DNA from: JBDWFY01 sp965275915
GTDB lineage: Bacteria; Pseudomonadota; Alphaproteobacteria; Rhizobiales; Stappiaceae
Direction of reading: 5' to 3'
DNA: 64,000 nt
Assembly: GCA_965275915.1 (NCBI GenBank)
Contig: CBDHYI010000007.1
Location: 1,116,001 to 1,180,000 of the forward strand
Shown: piece after piece, positions 17,349-25,342 of the stretch
How positions within the stretch are numbered: the stretch's first letter is position 1
Layout of the letters: each line of letters starts with the position of its first letter
Notes under the pieces: generated by a model
Database searches by the model: none
Told to the model about the DNA's origin: nothing
The model's input: only the letters and a program-made list of their open reading frames with translations
Made by a program: the position numbers and the translations under genes

Positions 17349-17741
17349 TCAGATTACCGGAGCATGAAAATAAGTTTTTCGGCGCAGTATTTTACCCCGG
17401 TTAAGGAGGTAAAAATCACTGAATTCTACCGTCAAACGTGAACCATCTTTCGTGACGCATGAAAACCGACCCTGGCAAACGATATTTTCCTTGTTAGTGA
17501 TGATATCGGTTACTTGATGATTTCCGTGTCTAACATTGCGAATATTTCGGTAAAAATCTAAAACTTGATCCCGTCCCAACATGGGTTCGTGACCTGGGCG
17601 TTCATAGACCGCTTGCGGATGAAAATATCGCTCTAATGTGTTCCAATCTTCAGTATCTACAGCTTCAAAAAGACCGAACGGCACGCTCTCTTCCGTTGGC
17701 GAGATCGTTGTTGTATCTGACATTTCCTGCTCATTAATCAT
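17349..17741 (-). CDS. SnoaL/NTF2-like protein
   Basis: Small protein of 130 aa with the cone-shaped NTF2 fold signature: FEAVDTEDWNTLERYFHPQA, GRDQVLDFYRNI, and VEFSDFYLLNRGKI near the end. SnoaL-like proteins act as cyclases, isomerases or hydrolases in natural product pathways, or as accessory subunits. The start at 17741 has GGAG six nt upstream and overlaps the desaturase stop. Function cannot be assigned further. Confidence 0.82.
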   Translation of the reverse strand: MINEQEMSDTTTISPTEESVPFGLFEAVDTEDWNTLERYFHPQAVYERPGHEPMLGRDQVLDFYRNIRNVRHGNHQVTDIITNKENIVCQGRFSCVTKDGSRLTVEFSDFYLLNRGKILRRKTYFHAPVI

Positions 17742-18936
17742 TGGTAACTCCAATTTTTTCAGCAGCCGGGGTAAAGCGGAGGAGGCTTTCCAGCAATGAC
17801 AGCATAGTCTTAGGCTTCGGCATCAAACTCGAAGGCAACTCTGACCAAGTCTCAAACACCAATTCCGTCGGCTTGCCGAGACCATAAAAATCTTGGTACT
17901 GTACAATGTGGTTCGCTTTGTCCCATTCGCGCAAATACAACCCCATCGGCCAATCTTTGTGGCGCGCGATACGGTGATGGTAGTCATGAGCCGGAAGAGT
18001 GACAGCACATATAAATGATCTCTGTAAAATCATCGGAGACATCTTGAAGGCCCAACACCCCCAATCAAGCAGAGTTGAAATGAAGCTTTGTTTGGGCTCT
18101 GGAGCGGAAATCAGAAAGAAACGGCCCCACGATACCCGGAATACATATTCAAGATGTTTTTCGCCTTCCCGCTTTGGTTCCAGCCACTGGTGTTCGCTAG
18201 GAAACTGAAAGGCAGAGCTAATCGCGAACCCGGGCAATACCGGTAGGAGCCAAGCAAAAACTAATATGTCCCATCGACCCGACCATATGGTTAGAGCCGT
18301 AATAACTGCTGCTGAAATTATGGCAACACACATACGCCAGACCGGCGCTGTTATGAACGTCGTGCGTAAACGAAAATAGATACTCAGTAGGTGATACCGC
18401 GGAGAAATAACCGTAAGAAGTTGTCGCCAGCGATAGTAGGACTGGGACCGACCGAGTTCAAAGCCCATCAGACTTATCATGGAAATATCTGGGTCATCTA
18501 ATGACCAAATTCCAACTTTTCCATGATGATCACGATTGTGGGTTTCAGCGTAATCCTCCATATTTGCGGATAGAACCGACAAGCTGAGAAGATTGCCCAA
18601 TACATGATCAACTCTTTTATTCATCGTCAGCGCGGTATGCCCACCATAATGGGCATCACTAGCAATAGAGCGAGCTGCGTTGACAGTTAAGATCCAAAAA
18701 AATGCAAGTAGTAACAACCACCCGCCACCAGCCGTCAACACGATCGCTGAACCAGCGATGCCAGTAGCATATTTGGCGCAATCAATAACAACAGTTTGGA
18801 CAGGTGATAACCAAAAGATTGGCTTGCTATCGTGGAGCGGTTTACCCGAAATGAATGTCACTAAGGGCTGCGTCCATGCGGGAAAGCGTCGGAAACTTTC
18901 TCGCGCATCCGGCTGCAACGTTTCATCATGCGACAT
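17734..18936 (-). CDS. Fatty-acid-desaturase-superfamily membrane diiron enzyme
   Basis: Protein of 400 aa. The three histidine clusters of the membrane desaturase/hydroxylase family are present: HYGGH, HNRDHHG and HDYHHR. Hydrophobic pairs at about residues 60-90 and 205-245 give the usual four-helix membrane topology. In a small-molecule cluster such enzymes can hydroxylate or desaturate a non-lipid substrate. Alternatively it makes an unsaturated acyl chain. It overlaps the carbamoyltransferase gene by 11 bp. Confidence 0.88.
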   Translation of the reverse strand: MSHDETLQPDARESFRRFPAWTQPLVTFISGKPLHDSKPIFWLSPVQTVVIDCAKYATGIAGSAIVLTAGGGWLLLLAFFWILTVNAARSIASDAHYGGHTALTMNKRVDHVLGNLLSLSVLSANMEDYAETHNRDHHGKVGIWSLDDPDISMISLMGFELGRSQSYYRWRQLLTVISPRYHLLSIYFRLRTTFITAPVWRMCVAIISAAVITALTIWSGRWDILVFAWLLPVLPGFAISSAFQFPSEHQWLEPKREGEKHLEYVFRVSWGRFFLISAPEPKQSFISTLLDWGCWAFKMSPMILQRSFICAVTLPAHDYHHRIARHKDWPMGLYLREWDKANHIVQYQDFYGLGKPTELVFETWSELPSSLMPKPKTMLSLLESLLRFTPAAEKIGVTND

Positions 18937-20536
18937 TATTAAGCCCCTCCTGAATCATATGTTGCGAGCCATTGACTTCAGAAAGATCGAAATAGGTGTC
19001 ACCAACAATGTAACCATCGAGCCTTCGATCCACAGCATAGCTATGCAAATCGCTTAATCGGTTGATGAACCCCGTACCGTTGAAGTTAAGTGAGGTGTTG
19101 CAAAGTATCCCGTATCCGGATTTTTTCTTAAACTCAGAAAGAAGAGCATACATGCGGGCATTTTGATCTGGGTTTACAGACTGCAGTCGTGCCGAACCGT
19201 CTACGTGTGTCACAGCGGGAATGGCGTCTGTAACTACTTTCTGAAAATACAACATAAATGGGCTTGGCGAATGGGTATCGAATAGCCGCGAGACTTCGTC
19301 TTCTAGACAAATTGGTGCAATTGGACGAAAGCCTTCGCGCTTCTTGATCGCGTTTATGCGTCTGTGCATTTCCGGAGTAAAAGGTGCAGCAATCAATGAC
19401 CGATTACCGAGCGCACGTGGTCCGATTTCACAGCGCCCTTGGACCCAGGCTAACACTTTGCCATCCATAAGGTCACTGGCAACAGCTGCCAAATCAAGAG
19501 ATCGACGAACAACTCCGTCTGCTATAGGACAATCGAGCACGAACTCGTCACCCGCATACACCGACCAATCCAACTTAGCCGAACCATCAATCGCAAATTG
19601 CGCCTCAGCGGCGGTGCCGATGGCTGATCCCGAATCATTAGTGCAAGGAGGAACAAACACATCTTGAAATAGGCCGGTGTTTTTCCACGCTGTATTCCAA
19701 TCACAATTGAGTCCGCATCCCCCTCCTATGACAAGAGGCAAACCTTCAGTTAAATTAGCGGTAGCAAAAGAGCAGAAGCGTTCGAATATCGCGTTTGAAT
19801 GTTTGCGTGCTAAGCTTTTGAAATCGGGATGCTCCACCCCAATGTTGTAGAATTTACTGTTTTTGAACTCAGCCTTGTCCAAACTGAGTAAGATTGACCT
19901 TTGGCTAAGTATTCTATCAATCAGATGCTGCTCTTCCTGTGAAACGGGCTCGTCAGAACCAAACGAGCATAATGCCATTAACTTGCCAGCGTCCTCAAAC
20001 CTGAAGAATCCCCTGCCGTCAGGAAAGGAAGGGTCGCCAAGAGCATAGAGGTAGGCATATTTGTTTCCGGGATCTTCTAGCACCTGCCCAATTCGAGAGA
20101 TATTCATTTGCTCGTCAACGCGATAGAATGCACCGATATTGCCTTCCCAAGTTAATGCATAAAACGGCTCTCCCTGAGGGAATGGTGACAGGGCAAATGA
20201 GCAAAAAATGTGAGATCGTTCGTGGGAAGATGCAAAATATGTAACCTCCTTTCCGAATATGTTTCGTTTTTCAATAGTTCGAGTTTCGGGAGAAATTCCG
20301 AAATACCCACCATCTGTCGGCGCTGACACTGAATGGAAGCCCTTTACCCATCCAGACATTGCGATCACATCAGGAATATCGTCGCACAACTCCATTGCTC
20401 GGGTGACTAAATGCGGAGTTACAACTTCATAGCGAGGCCAGGAATCCTTCTCTGCCTCGACAGAGAATTCAAGACGCTCATCCTTAACAAGACATATATG
20501 GCCATCATGGCCAGGTTTTATTGAGAAAATCTGCAT
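18926..20536 (-). CDS. NodU/TobZ-type O-carbamoyltransferase
   Basis: Protein of 536 aa, the family length. The N-terminal Kae1-like domain begins FSIKPGHDGHICLV and carries the metal-binding His pair in SSHERSHIF. Other conserved blocks are GGGCGLNC and the C-terminal YrdC-like block QGRCEIGPRALGNRSLI, IKKREGFRPIAPI and GILCNTSLNFNG. These enzymes use carbamoyl phosphate and ATP, via carbamoyl adenylate, to carbamoylate a hydroxyl group. It predicts a carbamate ester on the final product. Confidence 0.93.
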   Translation of the reverse strand: MQIFSIKPGHDGHICLVKDERLEFSVEAEKDSWPRYEVVTPHLVTRAMELCDDIPDVIAMSGWVKGFHSVSAPTDGGYFGISPETRTIEKRNIFGKEVTYFASSHERSHIFCSFALSPFPQGEPFYALTWEGNIGAFYRVDEQMNISRIGQVLEDPGNKYAYLYALGDPSFPDGRGFFRFEDAGKLMALCSFGSDEPVSQEEQHLIDRILSQRSILLSLDKAEFKNSKFYNIGVEHPDFKSLARKHSNAIFERFCSFATANLTEGLPLVIGGGCGLNCDWNTAWKNTGLFQDVFVPPCTNDSGSAIGTAAEAQFAIDGSAKLDWSVYAGDEFVLDCPIADGVVRRSLDLAAVASDLMDGKVLAWVQGRCEIGPRALGNRSLIAAPFTPEMHRRINAIKKREGFRPIAPICLEDEVSRLFDTHSPSPFMLYFQKVVTDAIPAVTHVDGSARLQSVNPDQNARMYALLSEFKKKSGYGILCNTSLNFNGTGFINRLSDLHSYAVDRRLDGYIVGDTYFDLSEVNGSQHMIQEGLNNVA

Positions 20537-20583
20537 ACGCCGCCACCTATCTATTTGCCGAAGTTTGAGAACTCATTGACTGA

Positions 20584-21429
20584 TCAACTCCAACGAATAG
20601 TCTCAGCGTTACCCAGATGAGCCATCAAGAAAGCAAGTGTTGCGCGCTCTGATTTTGCAGTACTGACAAGTTGTGTGACCGCGTGTACAAAACGTCCGTC
20701 GAATGCATAGAGATCACCAGCGTTTATTTGGACGTCGAAATAGTCGACATTCGCGAGCAACTCATTTGGATAGGGTGAGCCCGTATTTTCCAGTCCCAAC
20801 ATCGCTCGTGTCACAGGACTTGGGTGCATATTCCACATTCTGAGGCGGCCGCCTTGACCGTTTTCGAGGCAAATATTTACGGCCATTAAAGGATGCGCGC
20901 GTGCGGCATCTTGGATTTCGAAACCAACCTGTATTGGGTCAGTGCATTGCGCTTCATCGTCGTGTGGGTTAAGGGAATAAACACCTTGATCTGACCATGA
21001 TCGCATTACAAACCCGCACGCGTCACGGCCTTGCCAGTTAGCTAAACGAACGATCCTGTCAGGCATTGCTTCACTTAGAGCACTGCAAAAGGATTCTACA
21101 GGATTTTCAAGACCACTGAAGAGCTTGTATAGTTCTTTGTTGGCAGCGGTTGCTTCATCGAAGTAATCCGGTAGCTTTTTTCGATAGTGATAGGCACCAG
21201 CATAGTGTGCAGGCGCATCTGCCCCGCGTCTGTAACGCCCTTCATAGTTCCAAAAATTTTCACAAATCTTCTCTCGAGCTGCCTGTCCCAAGAAGTCCCT
21301 GACAATAACTCCCAGACAATTACCATCAAGAACGTCTACAAATGCGCCAGGTTCAAACGCTTCCAGCTCTCTGAAGGAGAACGCCGACTTTGTCACTTTT
21401 GCAGCGTAAGGAATACATATTTCAAGCAT
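20584..21429 (-). CDS. 2OG-Fe(II) oxygenase-like protein
   Basis: Protein of 281 aa. A jelly-roll iron site is suggested by His156 and Asp158 (NPHDDE), His249 (DGRFVHAVTQ) and an Arg at 262 (ERATLAFL) placed to bind 2-oxoglutarate. Spacing and the phrase VNICLENGQGGRLRMWN fit prolyl-hydroxylase-like enzymes of natural product clusters. Start at 21429 because GGAG lies 5 nt upstream; an upstream in-frame start at 21474 lacks this. It is the first biosynthetic gene after luxI and is separated from it by 134 bp, so it may have its own promoter. Confidence 0.75.
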   Translation of the reverse strand: MLEICIPYAAKVTKSAFSFRELEAFEPGAFVDVLDGNCLGVIVRDFLGQAAREKICENFWNYEGRYRRGADAPAHYAGAYHYRKKLPDYFDEATAANKELYKLFSGLENPVESFCSALSEAMPDRIVRLANWQGRDACGFVMRSWSDQGVYSLNPHDDEAQCTDPIQVGFEIQDAARAHPLMAVNICLENGQGGRLRMWNMHPSPVTRAMLGLENTGSPYPNELLANVDYFDVQINAGDLYAFDGRFVHAVTQLVSTAKSERATLAFLMAHLGNAETIRWS

Positions 21430-21563
21430 ATCAACTCCGTTGCTCACAGCGTAGGCTCTGGGAACGCTCAGCAATTTGAAATCCAGTTTAGGGGGACGGG
21501 AGCTAGCAACTGATCATTGGACGCCCAAACATGCGATATCGAAAGCGGAAAGCAGCGCTAAAG

Positions 21564-22226
21564 TTACGCAGCCAACTCAGCATTTTGTGGTATTAAGAAT
21601 TTATCCTGTGCCCGCTCATAAAGCCGCTCAAACAACCCCAGCTTCTTACGCATCTTAGTGACGGAAAATGCAGAAACTTCGATCGTACTACAGCAGACCG
21701 GGTGCCGACCGTAACCCTCGGCTCGCCCTACTTCCTGAAATTGAACGCCTGCTCTACGATAGACGCGGTCTAATTGCGGTTCGTAATTTGAGACAATTGT
21801 GTTTATCCCGTGCCAGTAAGCACATTCGTTTGTCGCAAGGAGCAGCATGTTAAAGGCTTGGGCAACATTCACATCTCGGTGGTCTTCACCAAGGGCGACC
21901 GGATCAACACATGCCCGTGTCGCCTCCCAAATCCTTGACGATGATAGTTTCGCGTCTTTCGGAAACGTACTATGGAAAACATCATACAAGAGTGTAGGAC
22001 CACTTGTTGGCATGAGCCTTATTGATGCATAAAGCTTGGTTTTTTCAGCATTTGTCCAAACTAGGTACACGGGCCTTAGAGCATCATACTGATCATACTC
22101 GTATTCTCCAGCAACTCTTACGTCCCATCTCAGCTTATCGGCGAAAATACGTTTGCGCAATCTGAACATCTGGTCCAACAGATCGCTGTATAGATACTGA
22201 TGTTCACCCTCTATTGTGAAAAACAT
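21564..22226 (-). CDS. Acyl-homoserine-lactone synthase, LuxI family
   Basis: Protein of 220 aa. The LuxI hallmark residues are in place: Arg and Trp in FRLRKRIFADKLRW, the acidic YDQYD pair, Arg in SIRLMPTSGPTLL, and the Glu of IWEATRACV. It makes an N-acyl-homoserine lactone from SAM and acyl-ACP. The start at 22226 is preceded by GGGGAG with 5-nt spacing. It follows luxR on the same strand. Acyl-chain specificity cannot be read from sequence. Confidence 0.93.
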   Translation of the reverse strand: MFFTIEGEHQYLYSDLLDQMFRLRKRIFADKLRWDVRVAGEYEYDQYDALRPVYLVWTNAEKTKLYASIRLMPTSGPTLLYDVFHSTFPKDAKLSSSRIWEATRACVDPVALGEDHRDVNVAQAFNMLLLATNECAYWHGINTIVSNYEPQLDRVYRRAGVQFQEVGRAEGYGRHPVCCSTIEVSAFSVTKMRKKLGLFERLYERAQDKFLIPQNAELAA

Positions 22227-22264
22227 AAATACTCCCCGCATGTGGGTTGCTACAGGGAGATGAG

Positions 22265-22298
22265 TGTGGCAGGAATTTAGTTTTTGAAAATTGCCACA
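22265..22298. promoter_or_regulatory. Inverted repeat between luxR and luxI
   Basis: Arms TGTGGCA (22265-22271) and TGCCACA (22292-22298) are perfect, 20 nt apart, 39-72 bp upstream of the luxI start. It could be an operator or an RNA hairpin. No lux-box consensus is evident here. Confidence 0.3.
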
Positions 22299-22333
22299 TA
22301 TGCGCCCCCACAATTGAGGGTATTGCGGAAAGA

Positions 22334-23047
22334 TCAAATCATTCCTAGCTTAATAGCCCTAGAGGCCGCCTGAGATAAATTTGCGCAGTTGAGTTTATGT
22401 CGTGCAGACTTTAGATAACTTCGTGCAGTATGTTCTGATATCTGCAAGATAATAGCTATGTCTTTGTAATCTTTACCTTGAGCAACCCACTGCAAGCACT
22501 CCAGCTCACGTGGCCCCAGTTGAGGTGCGGGATCTTGGTTGCCGTATATCTCTTCGATTGCTTTACGGTGTAACAGATGTGCCAACTTAACCCACTCGTG
22601 CTGATGTTGCTCCGGAACAGAGCGCCAAGCACATCCGGTCAGTACGGAGTTAGCAGAGAAAAGGGATCGTCTACCCGATTTGTCAATTATTGGAATGGAG
22701 AAACCGCTTTGCCCCAATCCATAATCTTTAGATTCTTGTAGCAATGCAGCAGCGGCAGGCGTGATCTGAATTTCTGTCCAATCAAAAGGTAAAAAACGTT
22801 CGAACCCCGCCGCTACAACAGGGTCAAGATTTACGTATCCTTTCAAAAGGTAACGTGAGACCCATTCAGCCGGATATGTCGTGCGAACGTAGGGCATTAC
22901 CGCAGAACTAGAAACAGTTTGGGCAAGCTGAAATGTGACGTGCGTCAGCTCATAAGCATCTCGCACGGCGACGACTATTCGTTCAACCTTGTCATCGAAA
23001 TCAATTAACTCACAGAGATTTAAAAAGGCTGGTGTCGAATTCTGCAT
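22334..23047 (-). CDS. LuxR-family quorum-sensing transcription regulator
   Basis: Protein of 237 aa. The N-terminal autoinducer-binding domain carries the conserved Trp/Tyr/Asp set in AEWVSRYLLKGYVNLDPVV and the later FDWTEI. The C-terminal helix-turn-helix is LGPRELECLQWVAQGKDYKD followed by ISEHTARSYLKSARHKLNCA. Located directly upstream of luxI, so it is most likely its cognate receptor and the activator of the cluster. The start is this ATG or the GTG one codon earlier. Confidence 0.93.
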   Translation of the reverse strand: MQNSTPAFLNLCELIDFDDKVERIVVAVRDAYELTHVTFQLAQTVSSSAVMPYVRTTYPAEWVSRYLLKGYVNLDPVVAAGFERFLPFDWTEIQITPAAAALLQESKDYGLGQSGFSIPIIDKSGRRSLFSANSVLTGCAWRSVPEQHQHEWVKLAHLLHRKAIEEIYGNQDPAPQLGPRELECLQWVAQGKDYKDIAIILQISEHTARSYLKSARHKLNCANLSQAASRAIKLGMI

Positions 23048-23106
23048 CACAAATTATTCCCAAAAACGAACTTCTGAAAATCGTGTGTTTGTACAATAAT
23101 CCCCAC

Positions 23107-23122
23107 ATACCAGAGCTGGTAT
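23107..23122. promoter_or_regulatory. Candidate lux box upstream of luxR
   Basis: ATACCAGAGCTGGTAT is a dyad with 7-bp perfect arms and a 2-bp centre, 60 bp upstream of the luxR start. Size and symmetry match LuxR-type operators (about 16-20 bp, with a conserved C-T-G / C-A-G core). Binding by this LuxR is inference. The rest of 23051-23269 has no gene I can support. Confidence 0.5.
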
Positions 23123-23306
23123 TGCAATTTGTCGACAGACTGCCACTGCGGCAGATGCGGACTTTTGACAACTGCAGAAACAACCATCAGCATTTTCGGA
23201 AGCCAACTTGGCGAGAATGCTAAAATGCATTTCTTAATTGCTAATGCTTAAAAATGCACGAAAAAGTAGTAGTGTCAAAGCTCTTTCGCATGTATGGACC
23301 TCCGGT

Positions 23307-23501
23307 GGTTGTCAAGCTCGGTGGACTGATGGGCTGACAAGCATGTATCCGGCCTGTTTGTGAGCCGTCTGGCTCGGGCCAATATGGGGAAGCCGTTCCT
23401 GATCCTGCCAACAAACACATTATCGGCCTCTGAGGCCGTTGCGAAACACGGCTTTGGGATCAGACGGTATGCCGTTCGTCCAATGAGCAGACAGCCTTTT
23501 C
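23307..23501 (-). ncRNA. Candidate bridge-RNA region of the IS1111-type element
   Basis: About 195 bp between the left inverted repeat and the recombinase stop has no gene. In IS1111-group elements the targeting (bridge) RNA is encoded on the 3' side of the recombinase gene, which is this side. The assignment rests on position only; I did not fold it. Confidence 0.35.
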
Positions 23502-24548
23502 TCAGACAGCGGTCCGGACCGGCGGACTATGGAATGCCTCGCCTTTTGCAAGGACGGCCCAGATCATCCGGGCAAGCTTGTTTGCGACAGCCACAGCCAC
23601 GGCATTGACGTGCTTTGTCTTGAGTTTGTCTACGATCCAACCCTCAAAGAGCGTTCGCGGGCGACTTGCCCTTTGCCTAATCCGGCAAATATACGCCCGT
23701 GCTCCATGGATCAGAATCCGCCTCAGATAAGAATCGCCTCTTTTGGAGATACCCAGTAAGCGTTCCTTGCCCGCGCTGGAATGTTGGTTGGGAACCAGCC
23801 CCAGCCATGCCGCCAGGTCTCGGCCCCTGGCGAACTGTGAAGCATCGCCGATTGCCGTGAAGAAGGCAGACGCATTCAATTCTCCGACGCCCGGTATTGT
23901 CATCAATCGTCGGCATTCGGGGATCATTCGGTTCAGTTCCCGAATGCGTTCATCGATGTTGTTGATGTGCTCGTCCATGACCAGCAATTCATCGTAGAGT
24001 TCCGCAAGCAGGCTGCGCATGAGCAGAGGCATGTCGTTCGTTGGAAGACCGGCACACAGGTCCCTCAGACCAGACCGCAGAGCAGCCAGAGACAAGGGCA
24101 ACACGATGTCAAATTCCGCTAGCAGCCCACGAATTTCATTCGCCAGGGCGGTACGGTCCCGTTTGCGCCGATCCCGAATGCGATGGACAGCTTGCAGGCT
24201 TTGCTGCAATTCCGATTTGATCGGTACGAAGCGCATGTTGCGCCGAGATGCAGCCTCACAGATGGCTTCAGCATCCGTGGCATCGTTCTTGTGCCGCTTG
24301 ACAAAGGGTTTTACGTATTGCGCTGGTACAATCCGCACCTCATGCCCAAGCGATTGACAATAGCGACCCCAAAAATGCGATGTCCCGCAAGCCTCAATGG
24401 CTATAGTGGTTGTCGGCATATCCGCCAGAAAGGACATCAGTTGTGGTCGCGTAAACCGACGCTTTAGCAGCTTGCTGCCTTGGTCATCGGTTGCGTGCAC
24501 CTGGAAGACGCGTTTGGCCAAATCAATTCCGATAATGCTGATGTCCAT
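23502..24548 (-). CDS. IS110-family DEDD transposase/recombinase
   Basis: Protein of 348 aa. The N-terminal RuvC-like DEDD domain starts ISIIGIDLAKRVFQVHATD, with Glu in TTTIAIEACGTSHFWGR and Asp pair in RHKNDATDAEAICEAA. The C-terminal transposase_20 domain has MTIPGVGELNASAFFTAIGD and GKERLLGISKRGDSYLRRIL with the catalytic Ser region. Start at 24548 gives the canonical family N-terminus; the upstream in-frame extension is non-native. The gene appears intact. Confidence 0.93.
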   Translation of the reverse strand: MDISIIGIDLAKRVFQVHATDDQGSKLLKRRFTRPQLMSFLADMPTTTIAIEACGTSHFWGRYCQSLGHEVRIVPAQYVKPFVKRHKNDATDAEAICEAASRRNMRFVPIKSELQQSLQAVHRIRDRRKRDRTALANEIRGLLAEFDIVLPLSLAALRSGLRDLCAGLPTNDMPLLMRSLLAELYDELLVMDEHINNIDERIRELNRMIPECRRLMTIPGVGELNASAFFTAIGDASQFARGRDLAAWLGLVPNQHSSAGKERLLGISKRGDSYLRRILIHGARAYICRIRQRASRPRTLFEGWIVDKLKTKHVNAVAVAVANKLARMIWAVLAKGEAFHSPPVRTAV

Positions 24549-24612
24549 AATGAACCTCCATGTCCAATATCCCGGTCCCAGTTTTGTGCTGAGGTAACCG
24601 GAGGTCCATCCC

Positions 24613-24678
24613 ATCACTTTTGATTTCAGGCGACGGCTCCGTGTGTTTGGTTTTGCTCCGCGTAGAGCGGTGTCATGT
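24613..24678 (-). mobile_element. IS256-family end remnant
   Basis: TTTCAGGCGACGGCTCCGTG onward matches the IS256 terminus at 5569 and encodes the last residues of the same transposase type (EQNQTHGAVA). Its outermost bases, TAGTGTCAAAG, are at 23270-23280, separated by the IS1111-type insertion. It is cut off on the right by an IS3 fragment at 24679. Confidence 0.7.
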
Positions 24679-25342
24679 TGACCTGAGCCCCTGCGGTCCT
24701 GCAGTGATTAGGTGAGTCTCTGGTTTGAATATCCCATTGTTTCGAGTTTGGCGAACGCGCTGGAGGCTGAGCTTTCAAATTGCTCAAGAGCCCGGCGTGC
24801 GATTGCCGGTGATTGTCCGTTCAATGCCGAGTGCGGCCTGACGGTATTGTAGTCGTAGCGCCAGCGGGCGAGCTTGCGCCTTGCGTCGGTTAGGCTTGTG
24901 AATACCTCCTCGTTGAGCAGTTCATCTCGCAGCTTGCCGTTGAAGCTTTCAATGAAGGCGTTCTGGGTCGGCTTACCAGGCGCGATGTAGTGCCAATGGA
25001 CGTTTGTTGCGTTCTGCCACTCCAAAATGGCTCTACTGGTCATTTCGGTTCCATTGTCGCTCACAATAGTCCCCGGTTTGCCGTAAAGCCGGATCAAGGC
25101 ATCGAGTTCGCGGGCAACCCGCACACCCGAGATCGATGTATCGGCAATCAGCCCGAGGTTCTCGCGGGTACAATCATCGATAACGGCAAGGATGCGGAAC
25201 CGGCGACCCGGTTCGAACACGTCACTCAGGAAATCGAGTGACCAGCGTTCATTCGGACGCTCCGGCGCATTAAGCGGCATCCTGGTTCCCGTTGCCCGCT
25301 TACGGCCACGGCGGCGTTTCACTGCCAAACCTTCTTCGGCAT
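24679..25342 (-). mobile_element. IS3-family element fragment, orfB end
   Basis: Begins with a putative terminus TGACCTGAGCCCCTGC and contains the 3' two-thirds of orfB. The orfA half is missing, replaced at 25343 by the SRAP coding sequence. Confidence 0.7.
24708..25342 (-). pseudogene. IS3-family transposase OrfB, N-terminally truncated
   Basis: Integrase core with the DDE residues visible: Asp in WSLDFLSDVFEPG, Asp in TIVSDNGTEMTS, Glu in AFIESFNGKLRDELLNE, and the terminal YNTVRPHSALNG block. About 210 residues remain; the N-terminal ~70 residues and all of orfA are absent. Different from the IS3 remnant at 5207-9841, judging by the C-termini. Confidence 0.88.

Larger units (their letters stand above)
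23291..24612 (-). mobile_element. IS110-family (IS1111-type) element inserted in an IS256 end
   Basis: The ends carry subterminal inverted repeats TGGACCTCCGGT (23295-23306 and complement at 24597-24608), a feature of the IS1111 subgroup; typical IS110 elements lack them. It splits an IS256-like end whose pieces lie at 23270-23290 and from 24613. The long non-coding stretch is downstream of the recombinase gene (23307-23501). Confidence 0.8.

Noticed and set aside
23032..23223. 63-codon plus-strand frame upstream of luxR
   Set aside because: No ribosome-binding site or family resemblance; it overlaps the luxR promoter and the candidate lux box.
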